From Clostridiaceae bacterium (lineage in GTDB: Bacteria > Bacillota > Clostridia > Oscillospirales > Acutalibacteraceae), in NCBI GenBank assembly GCA_016295355.1, contig JAEDLK010000012.1, positions 1 through 44,637 of the forward strand: a stretch of DNA of 44,637 bases, in the 5' to 3' direction. A program made the position numbers and the translations under genes. Positions 34,297 to 42,989 of this stretch are shown one piece after another (the first letter of the stretch is position 1; each line of letters starts with the position of its first letter). The notes beneath the pieces were generated by a model. That model was not told the origin of the DNA and made no database searches. It worked only from the letters and a program-made list of their open reading frames with translations.

Positions 34297-34890
34297 ATGC
34301 TATTTCATCAAAAAAATGACGGACAGACCTACTTGGTGGTCGGCTTGGGCAATCCGGGTGACGCCTATCAAGGGACTCGTCATAATGTCGGATTTATGGT
34401 CATTGACCGCTATGCCGCTCAAAAAGGGGTCGCCTTTAAGGCGAGTAAGCGACAGGCCTTGTGGTGTCAGACCACCGTGGGGACCAAAAAGGTTATCTTG
34501 ATTAAACCGCAGACCTATATGAACCTTTCGGGGGATGCGGTCGGGGCGTTTGCCCGCTTTTATCGAGTGCCCCCGGAACAGGTGATTGTGCTGTCTGACG
34601 ATGTGTCCTTGCCGGTCGGAAAATTGCGGATTCGACCCAAAGGCAGTGCCGGTGGACATAACGGACTGAAAGACATCATAGCCAAGCTCCCGGGCGAAAC
34701 CTTTGCACGGGTGCGGTTAGGGGTCGGTGAAAAACCGCATCCCGATTACGATTTGGCTGATTGGGTGTTGGGCAAGGTTCCGAAAGAGCAGTTGCCGGAA
34801 CTTGAAGAGGCAATGGAACGGGCTGTTAAGGCTGTGGATGAAATCATTTTGCACGGGTGTGCGGATGCCATGAATAGGTACAACAGATGA
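34297..34890 (+). CDS. pth: peptidyl-tRNA hydrolase
   Basis: This is a 197-residue cytosolic enzyme that frees tRNAs from prematurely released peptidyl-tRNA. The signature GLGNPGDAYQGTRHNVGF carries the catalytic His29 and Asn30. TYMNLSG, LSDDVSLPVGKLR (catalytic Asp region) and AGGHNGLKDI are all intact. The start is the ATG at 34297 (MLFHQKND) with AGAGAG upstream; the longer frame includes the terminator-proximal leader. Its last four bases overlap the mfd ATG, the common Firmicutes pth-mfd arrangement. Confidence 0.95.
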   Translation: MLFHQKNDGQTYLVVGLGNPGDAYQGTRHNVGFMVIDRYAAQKGVAFKASKRQALWCQTTVGTKKVILIKPQTYMNLSGDAVGAFARFYRVPPEQVIVLSDDVSLPVGKLRIRPKGSAGGHNGLKDIIAKLPGETFARVRLGVGEKPHPDYDLADWVLGKVPKEQLPELEEAMERAVKAVDEIILHGCADAMNRYNR

Positions 34891-37800
34891 AACAGTCGCT
34901 GTCCTTCTTATGTGATGCTTTTGCCGAGCAGACCGCTTTTAAGCGACTTTGCGCAGCGGTCGAAAACTCAGCCACACCGGTGGTCGGCACTTCGTTATCG
35001 GCGGTGCACAAGTCGGTGTTGGCCGGGGCGTTGTACCGTCAAACCGGCTTCAAAATCGCCATTGTTACTGCGCAGGAGTCTGAGGCGGTGTCGATGCAGG
35101 CTGATTTGGAAGCCTTGGGAATTTGCACGAAGCTGTTCCCTTGTCGGGATTTTGCCTTGAGCGGTGCTTTGGCCGAATCCAGAGAATATGAGTATAAACG
35201 AATAGACACCCTGTCGGCCTTGGTCGACGGGGCATTTGAGGTTGTTCTGATGTCCTTAGAGGCACTTTGCTCCAGGACTTTGCCGCCTGATGTGCTTTGC
35301 GGGCAACGCCTGACCGTCACACAGGGCATGACGCTTTCCCCGCAACGCTTGTGCGAGCAGTTGCTCTGCTGTGGCTACAGCCGATGCGGTCAGGTTGAGG
35401 GTGCCGGTCAGTTTGCGGCAAGGGGCGGTATTGTCGATTTCTTTGCTACCGATCACAAAGAGCCTTTCCGTGTGGAATTTTGGGGTGACGAGGTTGATTC
35501 AATCGCCTGCTTTGACCTGGAAACACAACGGCGAACCGAGTCGCTTCAAAGCGTACAGCTCAGTCCGGCAGGAGAGTGTCTTTGTGAGGGCAATGCTTTG
35601 CTCTGTGTGCTGGAGCGACTGCTGAAAACAGAGAAGAACGAACGGCGCCGGGCGGTGCTTGAAGCTGATTGGCAGACCTTAAGGAACGGTGGATCCATTC
35701 CGGCTGATCGGTACATGCCGTATTTGTATCCTCAGTTTTGCAGTGTTGCCGATTACCTGCCCGACGTCTTATGGCTTGTCAGTGACAGCGCCAATGTCTT
35801 TGATCGCTTCGATAATCTCACCCGACAATTTCAAGAGGACACCGTTTCCCTGTTGGAAAACGGGCTGTTATCGGCCGACGGTTGCCGGTATTATTTAGAT
35901 CGAACACAGCTCATCGGGGTGCTCAAGAACGCCGTGATTTTGGATCAGTTTATGCGGTCGAGCTATGAATGGCCGATGAGAGAGGCGGTCGATTTTTCTG
36001 TCAAACGCTCCACGCCTTGGGCAGGGGATTTGACTGTGTTATGTGAGGACATCACCTATACCGCCGAGCAGGGCGGTCGGGTGGTGATATTGGCCGGCGA
36101 GGAAAAAACTGCCGGGATTTTAAGGGAAGATTTGTGCAATAAGGGCTTTTCGGCCACCTGCGCACCTTCGCCTGTTTGGCCGACAACCGGTGTGGTTGTC
36201 ACGGTTGGGACGCTTTCAAGCGGCTTTGAACTGTCGGAGATCGGTCTGACGGTGGTGACCGGACGAACCGGCACGGCCGGGACAGCTAAAAAAGTGCGCC
36301 GACCAAAAAACGGTATGGCGGTCGGGAGTTTGGACGAGCTGAATCCGGGCGACCTGGTGGTGCATATTGCGCACGGCATCGGTGTTTTCGCCGGTATTCA
36401 AAGTCTGACCAACGACGGCGTCACAAAGGATTACATCAAAATTCGCTATGCCGGACAGGATGTGCTGTATGTCCCGGTAACGCAACTGGATTTGGTTTCT
36501 CGGTATATTGGTGCCGATAAGGAAAACATCCGGTTGCACAAACTGGGTGGCAACGAGTGGCAACGCACCAAAACACGGGTGCGAAAGGCCGTCAAGGATA
36601 TGGCCGAGGAATTGACCGCTTTATATGCCAAACGGATGGCGGCACCGGGTTATGCCTTCGGTCCGGATACCGATTTACAAAACAACTTCGAACGGCGGTT
36701 TATGTATGAGGAAACGGCGGATCAACTGCGGTGCATTGCGGAAATCAAGGCCGATATGGAACGGGCGTGCCCCATGGATCGGTTGCTGTGCGGCGATGTG
36801 GGTTTCGGCAAAACAGAGGTAGCCTTGAGAGCGGCGTTTAAGTGTATTTGTGAGGGAAAGCAGTGTGCGCTGTTGGTACCCACCACCATTTTGGCGTGGC
36901 AACATTACAATACGGCACTTTCCCGCATTGGCGAATTACCGGTAACAGTCAAACTGTTGTCGAGATTTGTATCGCCTGCGGCAACCAAAAAGATAATCGG
37001 GGATTTGGCCAAGGGGCGGGTTGATTTGATTATCGGTACCCACCGTCTTATTTCGGGGGATGTTCGGTTTAAGGATCTCGGACTGGTCATCATTGACGAG
37101 GAACAACGTTTTGGGGTGGCTCAAAAGGAACGACTTAAGGAATTGTACCCGAATGTGGATGTGCTGACGCTGTCGGCCACGCCGATTCCCCGTACGCTGA
37201 ACATGGCCATGACGGGACTCAGGGATATGTCGGTGATTGAGGAGGCGCCCGGCGAGCGCCATCCGGTACAGACCTATGTGATGGAGCAATCGTCCGGCAT
37301 TCTGTACGATGCCATTCGTAAGGAATTGAGACGGGGCGGACAGGTGTATTATCTGCACAATCGGGTGCAAAGCATCGGCAAAACGGCCGCTCGTTTACAG
37401 GCCAATCTGCCTGATGCACGTCTTGAGATTGCTCACGGTCAAATGAGTGAGGAGGCCCTGTCGGCTGTTTGGAAACGCTTAATTGAGCATGAGATTGATG
37501 TTTTGGTTTGCACCACCATCATTGAAACAGGCGTAGATGTGCCGAATGTCAACACGCTGATTATCGAGGACGCCGACCGAATGGGCTTGTCCCAGCTTCA
37601 CCAGCTACGGGGGCGCGTCGGCCGTTCGGCCAGACGGGCATATGCTTACTTCTGCTTTAGACCCGGCAAGGCGCTTAACGAGGATGCCGCCAAGCGATTG
37701 GAGGCTATTCGCCAGTTTACGCAATTCGGCTCGGGTTTTCACATCGCTATGCGGGACTTGGAAATTCGAGGAGCCGGCAGTGTGTTAGGCGGTGCCCAAC

Positions 37801-38333
37801 ACGGCAATATGGAGGCCGTCGGCTATGATCTCTATCTGTCTTTGCTGCGTCAAGCGCTCGAAAAGGAAAACGGCGAGAATCCGACAAAGGAAGAGCAGAC
37901 CGAAGAAATTTGCAAGGTAGATTTGAACATTCCGGCACATATTCCCGAAAGCTACATTGAGCATCCGGCCTCCCGCATGGGCATCTATAAACGCATCGCC
38001 GATATTGCCGATGACGAGGATGCTTCGGATGTTATTGATGAGCTGTGCGACCGCTTCGGCGAACCGCCGGCGACCGTGATGGGCTTGATTGATATCGCTT
38101 TGTTGCGCAATCGGGCTACGGTCTACGGCATTTACGAGATTGTTCGAGAGGGTAAGGATGTGGCACTGCATCAGCACACGCCGGACAGTCGGCTGTTTTT
38201 GAAGCTGGGAGCGGTGTTCGGGAAACGGGTAAAAATGCACACCGACGGAACCTTGACGGTTCGCATGAATCCGGGGCAACGCTTAAGCGATACCGTGGCG
38301 GAGATTACGGCGGCTTTGGGTGGCGAAAAATAG
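34887..38333 (+). CDS. mfd: transcription-repair coupling factor Mfd
   Basis: This is a 1148-residue, full-length Mfd, which removes stalled RNA polymerase and recruits UvrA. The N-terminal UvrB-like region includes GYSRCGQVEGAGQFAARGGI. The RNA-polymerase-interacting (CarD-like) domain begins near residue 487 (LNPGDLVVHIAHGIGVFAGI). The SF2 translocase has Walker A GDVGFGKTE near 637, DEEQRFGV near 737, SATPIPRTL and the RecG-like TLIIEDADRMGLSQLHQLRG region with GRVGRS. The C-terminal TRCF domain carries YIEHPASRMGIYKRIA. It is translationally coupled to pth. No terminator is visible after it; the next gene has its own promoter. Confidence 0.97.
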   Translation: MKQSLSFLCDAFAEQTAFKRLCAAVENSATPVVGTSLSAVHKSVLAGALYRQTGFKIAIVTAQESEAVSMQADLEALGICTKLFPCRDFALSGALAESREYEYKRIDTLSALVDGAFEVVLMSLEALCSRTLPPDVLCGQRLTVTQGMTLSPQRLCEQLLCCGYSRCGQVEGAGQFAARGGIVDFFATDHKEPFRVEFWGDEVDSIACFDLETQRRTESLQSVQLSPAGECLCEGNALLCVLERLLKTEKNERRRAVLEADWQTLRNGGSIPADRYMPYLYPQFCSVADYLPDVLWLVSDSANVFDRFDNLTRQFQEDTVSLLENGLLSADGCRYYLDRTQLIGVLKNAVILDQFMRSSYEWPMREAVDFSVKRSTPWAGDLTVLCEDITYTAEQGGRVVILAGEEKTAGILREDLCNKGFSATCAPSPVWPTTGVVVTVGTLSSGFELSEIGLTVVTGRTGTAGTAKKVRRPKNGMAVGSLDELNPGDLVVHIAHGIGVFAGIQSLTNDGVTKDYIKIRYAGQDVLYVPVTQLDLVSRYIGADKENIRLHKLGGNEWQRTKTRVRKAVKDMAEELTALYAKRMAAPGYAFGPDTDLQNNFERRFMYEETADQLRCIAEIKADMERACPMDRLLCGDVGFGKTEVALRAAFKCICEGKQCALLVPTTILAWQHYNTALSRIGELPVTVKLLSRFVSPAATKKIIGDLAKGRVDLIIGTHRLISGDVRFKDLGLVIIDEEQRFGVAQKERLKELYPNVDVLTLSATPIPRTLNMAMTGLRDMSVIEEAPGERHPVQTYVMEQSSGILYDAIRKELRRGGQVYYLHNRVQSIGKTAARLQANLPDARLEIAHGQMSEEALSAVWKRLIEHEIDVLVCTTIIETGVDVPNVNTLIIEDADRMGLSQLHQLRGRVGRSARRAYAYFCFRPGKALNEDAAKRLEAIRQFTQFGSGFHIAMRDLEIRGAGSVLGGAQHGNMEAVGYDLYLSLLRQALEKENGENPTKEEQTEEICKVDLNIPAHIPESYIEHPASRMGIYKRIADIADDEDASDVIDELCDRFGEPPATVMGLIDIALLRNRATVYGIYEIVREGKDVALHQHTPDSRLFLKLGAVFGKRVKMHTDGTLTVRMNPGQRLSDTVAEITAALGGEK

Positions 38334-38362
38334 AGCGACACCACCAATTTACAAATTTTTTA

Positions 38363-38391
38363 TGGACATTTTACCGTTTTCGTACTATAAT
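38363..38391 (+). promoter_or_regulatory. sigma-A promoter of the foldase-like lipoprotein gene
   Basis: TGGACA, 17 bp, TATAAT, followed by a leader of about 110 bases before the ATG. Confidence 0.75.
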
Positions 38392-38506
38392 TATTAAGAT
38401 ATTGGGATCTTTTTTCCCGAGCCGTCGGCTAAGTTGCCCCTCTTTGCCTTTAGTCGACAGGAAAAAACGAACGGCTTTGCCGAACACTCAACAGGAGGAA
38501 ATTTTC

Positions 38507-39556
38507 ATGAACATGATGAAAAAATGGACAGCCGCTGTGCTGGCAGTGCTGATGTTGCTTTCTTTGGCCGGCTGTCATAGGGCCAACGAGGTAGCGGTTG
38601 ATTACGGCGATGTTTCCTTTACATCGGGTTTGTATTCGCTGGCGCTGCTTAATGCCGACAGCGAGGCTAAATCCAAGGTCGATGAAACCTTGTCCGAGGA
38701 CGAAACCGCAGAAACGGTTGACTATTATACCAAGGAAATTGACGGCAAGCCGTATATTGAATGGGTGGAAAACCGTGCGCTTGAACAACTGGATACCCAG
38801 GCGGCCTATCGCCTTTTGTGCAAGCAAAACGGCGTAACGGTTAAGGATGACATGGTTAAGAGCGTCGAAAACTATGCCAAGCAGTATTATTCTTATTACG
38901 AATCAATTCTGGCGGCTAACGGTATTGGTGAAAACAGCTACCGTGAATTGATGATGGGCAACGCCTATAGCGATGCGTATTTCCGTTATTTGTATGACGA
39001 GGGTGGCGTGAAGGCGATCAGCGAGGACGAACTGAAGACGTCCTTTGATACGTCTTACCGCTTTGTGGTGCTGTTCAAGAAGGATTTGTCCTCCTTGACA
39101 GAAGAAACAAAAATTGCCGAGGCAAAGGCGGCTGTTGACACGGCCAAGTCCCAGTTGGAAAGCGGTATGGATCCGCTGACGGTGTTTAACAGCTTTAACG
39201 GTGCTACACAGGATAACGCCGCCAAAGAGCTGAAGAATGTTGTAAGCGTGGTGGCCGATTCGTCTGTCAGCCCCGATTACGGTATCTCCTACTTTGATCA
39301 ATTAAAAAATGTGCCGGTCGGCAAGACCTATTTGCACGACGAGGCCGGTAAAGAATACACTTTAGCTTTGGTGATAGACGCCCATGCCGATGCTTCTTAC
39401 TATGAGGATTTGAAGGATACCTTGCGTTGGGATTTGAAAAGTGAGGAATTTAACAAAGAGGTTGAGGCATTTGCCGACTCTTTAACCCGCAAGGTCAATA
39501 AGCGTGCCATTAAGCCTTTCACCGTTAAGGGAATCAAGCAGGGCGAGGCCGCTTGA
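38507..39556 (+). CDS. lipoprotein resembling SurA/PrsA-type foldases
   Basis: This is a 349-residue lipoprotein: MNMMKKWTAAVLAVLMLLSL, with lipobox LAGC. The mature protein is helix-rich, with YIEWVENRALEQLDTQAAYR and NGVTVKDDMVKSVENYAKQY. This pattern resembles the N-terminal chaperone region of SurA/PrsA ('E-x-x-I...Q...l...G..v'). No convincing parvulin PPIase core is seen in the second half, so it may be a chaperone-only member. The ATG at 38507 follows AGGAGG by 8 bp. Its position right after mfd fits the frequent pth-mfd-prsA order in Clostridia. The assignment to family is moderate. Confidence 0.65.
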   Translation: MNMMKKWTAAVLAVLMLLSLAGCHRANEVAVDYGDVSFTSGLYSLALLNADSEAKSKVDETLSEDETAETVDYYTKEIDGKPYIEWVENRALEQLDTQAAYRLLCKQNGVTVKDDMVKSVENYAKQYYSYYESILAANGIGENSYRELMMGNAYSDAYFRYLYDEGGVKAISEDELKTSFDTSYRFVVLFKKDLSSLTEETKIAEAKAAVDTAKSQLESGMDPLTVFNSFNGATQDNAAKELKNVVSVVADSSVSPDYGISYFDQLKNVPVGKTYLHDEAGKEYTLALVIDAHADASYYEDLKDTLRWDLKSEEFNKEVEAFADSLTRKVNKRAIKPFTVKGIKQGEAA

Positions 39557-39561
39557 GGGGC

Positions 39562-39591
39562 TTGACAAGGGTTGCAGAATCTGCTTGTCAA
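39562..39591 (+). terminator. hairpin after the foldase-like gene
   Basis: TTGACAAG and CTTGTCAA form an 8-bp perfect stem; a second stem GCAGA/TCTGC lies inside. There is no clean T-run, so termination is uncertain. Confidence 0.4.
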
Positions 39592-39616
39592 TTCGTCAAA
39601 AAATTTCAAAAACTTC

Positions 39617-39645
39617 TTGCAAATTTGTGAAACTTGTGCTATAGT
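39617..39645 (+). promoter_or_regulatory. sigma-A promoter of the solute-binding gene pair
   Basis: TTGCAA, 17 bp, TGc-TATAGT (extended -10). Confidence 0.75.
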
Positions 39646-39694
39646 AACAGTGTATACAGGAGAACCTGCATAACAAATTAAAAGGAGAACCATT

Positions 39695-41053
39695 ATGAAG
39701 AAAAAGATTTTTTCGATTCTGGCTGTCTTGGCTTTGGTTCTGTCGCTCGTGAGTGTTGCCGGATGCGGTGACAAGACACCGGCAGGCGGACAAGGCACAG
39801 CAAGCGGTTCTTCATCTCAGGATGAAGAAGAATTTTTCTTGGATATGCCTTCTGAACTAAAGGGCACTACGGTAAAATTCGCCACTTGGATCGACCATCA
39901 GAACACCGATACTTTGACCTGTATCACCGGTTTCGAACAGACCACCGGCATGAAGTACGAAATGGTCAGTGTTCCTCAAGGTGACTACATTTCCAAGCTG
40001 ATCTCCCTGATTGCGGCCGACCAGGCTCCGGATGTTGTTGTTGAAAACGGCGACTTCCCCCGTACTTTGGAGCTCTTGATGCCCTTGACAAAAGAAGAGA
40101 CCGGCATGGACGTTACCGATCCTTTCTGGGATCAGAACCTTGTTAAGCTCTTTACCATCGGCAAGTATTGCTACTTGGTAAATGGCGCCAATTCTTCCTG
40201 GAACATGGCCGGTGCCTGCACCTACTTCAATAAGACCATCTTGGAAGAAAACGGATTAAAGACTCCGAAGGATTTGGTTGATGAAAACAACTGGAACCTT
40301 GATAGTTTTTACAAGCTGATGGGTCAGATTAAGACTTCCTGCGGTTTCACTCGTAGCGGCACAGTCATTGATGTTACCAATTTCTTGGCTACTTACGGCG
40401 CACAGGAAGTTGTCTTCAATGCGGAAACCGACCAGTTCAGCAACGGAACCGGCTCTCCCCAGATGTTAACCGGTTTGCAGTGGTTAGCTAAGGCCGCATC
40501 CGAGGGCTTGGCTGAAATGATGTTGGAAGGTAGCCATCCTAATATTGAAAACGGCACCGGTGCTATTCAGACGGCAGGCGCTTACGGTTTGCGTAACAAG
40601 CCCGGTTGGTTCTATGCCATGGACTTGGATGACCTCGGCTACACCTATCTGCCGAAGATCAATGCCGACGATGAGGATTATCCGTTCACCTATTCTACTC
40701 GTGCATACGGTATCTGCCGTGGTTCCCGCAACCCGAAGGGTGCTGCTTACTTCCTGCGTTACTTCTTAAACGAAGATCATTATGATGTTGATAAGATCTT
40801 CAAGACCGAAGAAGCCAGAACTCTTTACAATGAGTTGCGTGCTAAGGGCAACCCGAACGTTGCGAACTTCCAGCGCGGTGTTCGTATGACTGCTAACCCC
40901 GATTCCGGCGGATTGACCTCCGGTTTGTTGGGTAGCGTCGTTTGGGGCTCGGCTTCTCAGTTGTCTGTTAACCTGGCTGCCGCCAGCAACAATGTTGACG
41001 CAGGTGTTAAGAAGGCTAATGAGTTGATTCAGGGCGTAATTGCCAACCAGTAG
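39695..41053 (+). CDS. extracellular solute-binding lipoprotein (sugar-type, family 1)
   Basis: This is a 452-residue lipoprotein (signal MKKKIFSILAVLALVLSLVS, lipobox VAGC) of the SBP_bac_1 carbohydrate-binding group. A Ser/Asp/Glu linker follows the anchor. ELKGTTVKFATWIDHQNTDT begins the first lobe. LIAADQAPDVVVENGDFPRT is the typical 'aPDv' segment, and ACTYFNKTILEENGLKTPKD matches the 'yN-x-x-l-x-x-x-G-l-x-x-P' motif. The ligand cannot be read, but a sugar or oligosaccharide is likely given the family and the downstream hexosamine kinase. There are no permease or ATPase genes nearby. AAAGGAG lies before the ATG. Confidence 0.85.
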   Translation: MKKKIFSILAVLALVLSLVSVAGCGDKTPAGGQGTASGSSSQDEEEFFLDMPSELKGTTVKFATWIDHQNTDTLTCITGFEQTTGMKYEMVSVPQGDYISKLISLIAADQAPDVVVENGDFPRTLELLMPLTKEETGMDVTDPFWDQNLVKLFTIGKYCYLVNGANSSWNMAGACTYFNKTILEENGLKTPKDLVDENNWNLDSFYKLMGQIKTSCGFTRSGTVIDVTNFLATYGAQEVVFNAETDQFSNGTGSPQMLTGLQWLAKAASEGLAEMMLEGSHPNIENGTGAIQTAGAYGLRNKPGWFYAMDLDDLGYTYLPKINADDEDYPFTYSTRAYGICRGSRNPKGAAYFLRYFLNEDHYDVDKIFKTEEARTLYNELRAKGNPNVANFQRGVRMTANPDSGGLTSGLLGSVVWGSASQLSVNLAAASNNVDAGVKKANELIQGVIANQ

Positions 41054-41070
41054 TCATTCGTGTAAAATTA

Positions 41071-41097
41071 CGCCGGACCGTGTGTTGCGGTCCGGCG
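41071..41097 (+). terminator. hairpin between the two solute-binding genes
   Basis: CGCCGGACCG-tgtgttg-CGGTCCGGCG is a 10-bp GC-rich stem followed by TTATCTCTT. The T-tail is imperfect, so read-through into the second copy is plausible. Confidence 0.7.
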
Positions 41098-41179
41098 TTA
41101 TCTCTTATTGAAGCTGGTAATGTGCCGTGTCACAGCGGTGTTGTTACCGTAAACGCCGACTTTATAAGGAGTGAAACAG

Positions 41180-42529
41180 ATGACAAGAAGAATTTTCTCC
41201 TATTTAGCTGTCTTCATCATGCTTCTCGGTGTGATCGGAATGGCCGGTTGCGGTAAAAAGAATCCAAGCCAATCCGGTGCAGCGACGAATATTAACATGG
41301 ATGCCGAAGAGGAATATTTTTTGGATATTCCGTCCGAATTAAAGGGCACTACCGTTAAGTATGCCACTTGGAGTAGCTCTCGTGACGGTGATCCTGAGTT
41401 TACAAACTTAACCGGCATGATTTTTGAGCCTGTCCATGTGCCGCAGAGTGATTATGTGGTGAAGATTGCCGGTTTAATTGCGGCCGATCAGGCACCGGAT
41501 GTCATCATGGAAAACAGCGATTTCCCTCGTACGCTGAATCTGTTGATGCCGCTCACAGTTGAAAAGACCGGCATTGATGTACATGACCCGTTTTGGGATC
41601 AGGACATAGTTGATTTGTATACCGTCGGCAAGTATTGCTATTTGGTTGCCGGCACCAGGGGCAGTACCGGCAGAGCCGGCGCATGCACCTACTTCAATAA
41701 AACCACCTTGGAAGAAAACGGTCTGAAAACGCCGAAGGATTTGGTGGAGGAAGACAACTGGAACTTGGATTCCTTCCGTCAGCTGATGGGACAGATAAAA
41801 GCATCTTGCGGCTATCAGCGTGCCGGCACCGTGATCGATGTCAAGGCTATTTTGGCGGCCTTCGGTGCACAAGAGGTTATTTACGATCGTGAAACCGATC
41901 GCTTTGCTAACGGTACTGGCACGCCCCAAATGCTGGAGGGCTTGAAATGGTTATTGAACGCCCAAAGTGAAGGCTTGTGTGAGCTGATGCTGGAGGGCTC
42001 TCATAGTAATCTGGAAAACGGCACCGGCGCTATTCAGATCTGTGGTGCTTTCGGGTTGCGTTCTAAGCCCGGTTGGTTCTATAGCATGGACCCGGATGAT
42101 TTGGACTTCACCGTGCTTCCCAAGCTCAAAGCAACCGATCCCGACTATGCATATACACAGGCTGTCGGTGCTAACGGTATTTGTATCGGCTCTAAAAATC
42201 CCATTGGTGCCGGTTATTACTTGCGGTACAGTCTGAATGCTGCCCGTGACGGTCAAATGAATGTTGAGGCGTATAAGAGTCAAGAGGCAATGGATTTGGC
42301 GGTTCGTCTGCACGAGAATGCAGCCGGCAAGTTGGCCAATTTCAGCCGAGGTGTTCGTCTGTGCGCTTTCCCGGACGCAACCTCTCTGACCGCCGGCCTG
42401 ATGGGCGAGGTTGTTTGGACATCTCCTTCTCAGCTCGCTGTTAAGTTGACTTCTGTCAGCAATTCGGTCGACACCGCTGTCAATAAGGCTAATGAACTCA
42501 TGGAAGAGTTCATTGCGGCGCAGGAATAA
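41180..42529 (+). CDS. second extracellular solute-binding lipoprotein, paralogue of the preceding gene
   Basis: This is a 449-residue paralogue of the 39695 protein. MTRRIFSYLAVFIMLLGVIG is the signal and MAGC the lipobox. It shares long stretches such as LGTT-like ELKGTTVKYATW, LIAADQAPDV, GACTYFNKT and NWNLDSF. They differ around the presumed binding regions, for instance NSSWNMAG versus RGSTGRAG, so they may bind related but distinct ligands. The ATG at 41180 is chosen because AAGGAG lies 8 bp upstream; the GTG at 41171 overlaps it. No own promoter is evident; it is probably expressed by read-through. No transport partners are seen. Confidence 0.85.
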   Translation: MTRRIFSYLAVFIMLLGVIGMAGCGKKNPSQSGAATNINMDAEEEYFLDIPSELKGTTVKYATWSSSRDGDPEFTNLTGMIFEPVHVPQSDYVVKIAGLIAADQAPDVIMENSDFPRTLNLLMPLTVEKTGIDVHDPFWDQDIVDLYTVGKYCYLVAGTRGSTGRAGACTYFNKTTLEENGLKTPKDLVEEDNWNLDSFRQLMGQIKASCGYQRAGTVIDVKAILAAFGAQEVIYDRETDRFANGTGTPQMLEGLKWLLNAQSEGLCELMLEGSHSNLENGTGAIQICGAFGLRSKPGWFYSMDPDDLDFTVLPKLKATDPDYAYTQAVGANGICIGSKNPIGAGYYLRYSLNAARDGQMNVEAYKSQEAMDLAVRLHENAAGKLANFSRGVRLCAFPDATSLTAGLMGEVVWTSPSQLAVKLTSVSNSVDTAVNKANELMEEFIAAQE

Positions 42530-42626
42530 GGCGAGCAAAAACCGGTATTAAGGTACTCTCAAGTCGATTGCTTTCGCATTTTTGTCATACGATCAAAAAA
42601 ATATATAAAAAAAACAAAAAAAACTA

Positions 42627-42655
42627 TTGATTTTTCAAAAATAGTGTGTTAGAAT
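42627..42655 (+). promoter_or_regulatory. promoter of the 45-residue peptide gene
   Basis: TTGATT, 17 bp, TGt-TAGAAT (extended -10), embedded in A/T tracts that may act as an UP element. A TATAAT at 42655-42660 is an alternative -10. Confidence 0.75.
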
Positions 42656-42698
42656 ATAATCGAAATATTGACAGTATCTTTTTTTGGAGGTGGCCTCA

Positions 42699-42836
42699 AT
42701 GAAAAAGGCTTATACAAGTCCCGAATTAAGTTTCGTTTCTTTGAGTGTTGAGGATGCGACAAATGATATTCTGACTGGTTTGGATGACATTACCAATTCC
42801 ATCAGCCAGCCCGGTTTGAAAGATCTGTTCGACTGA
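42699..42836 (+). CDS. orphan 45-residue peptide with KKxYxxPEL-type leader
   Basis: The peptide starts MKKAYTSPELSFVSLSVED and ends SQPGLKDLFD, with a DILTGLDDI centre. It is acidic, has no cysteine and no signal peptide. The N-terminal 'MKK-x-Y-x-x-PE-L' pattern is common at the start of small peptides in gut Firmicutes, including some ribosomal-peptide precursors and uncharacterised families. No modifying enzyme, protease or exporter is nearby. GGAGG sits 8 bp before the ATG, with a dedicated promoter and terminator, so it is a real, probably well-expressed gene. It lies between the solute-binding pair and the hexosamine kinase. The function is unknown; the precursor idea is inference. Confidence 0.75.
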   Translation: MKKAYTSPELSFVSLSVEDATNDILTGLDDITNSISQPGLKDLFD

Positions 42837-42880
42837 TTGCTGCGGACGGAGCTTCGCTTTGTTATGAACAATTGATACAT

Positions 42881-42912
42881 AAGCCGTAGTAGTTTTCCCG
42901 CTACGGCTTTTT
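42881..42912 (+). terminator. intrinsic terminator of the peptide gene
   Basis: AAGCCGTAG pairs with CTACGGCTT, loop about 11 bases, then TTTT. Confidence 0.92.
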
Positions 42913-42989
42913 GTTGTGTTTTGATTTAGAAAATACACCGCTGTTTTCGGTGCAATAGGGTAAGTAGCCCGAATAGGAGGATTTCATTT

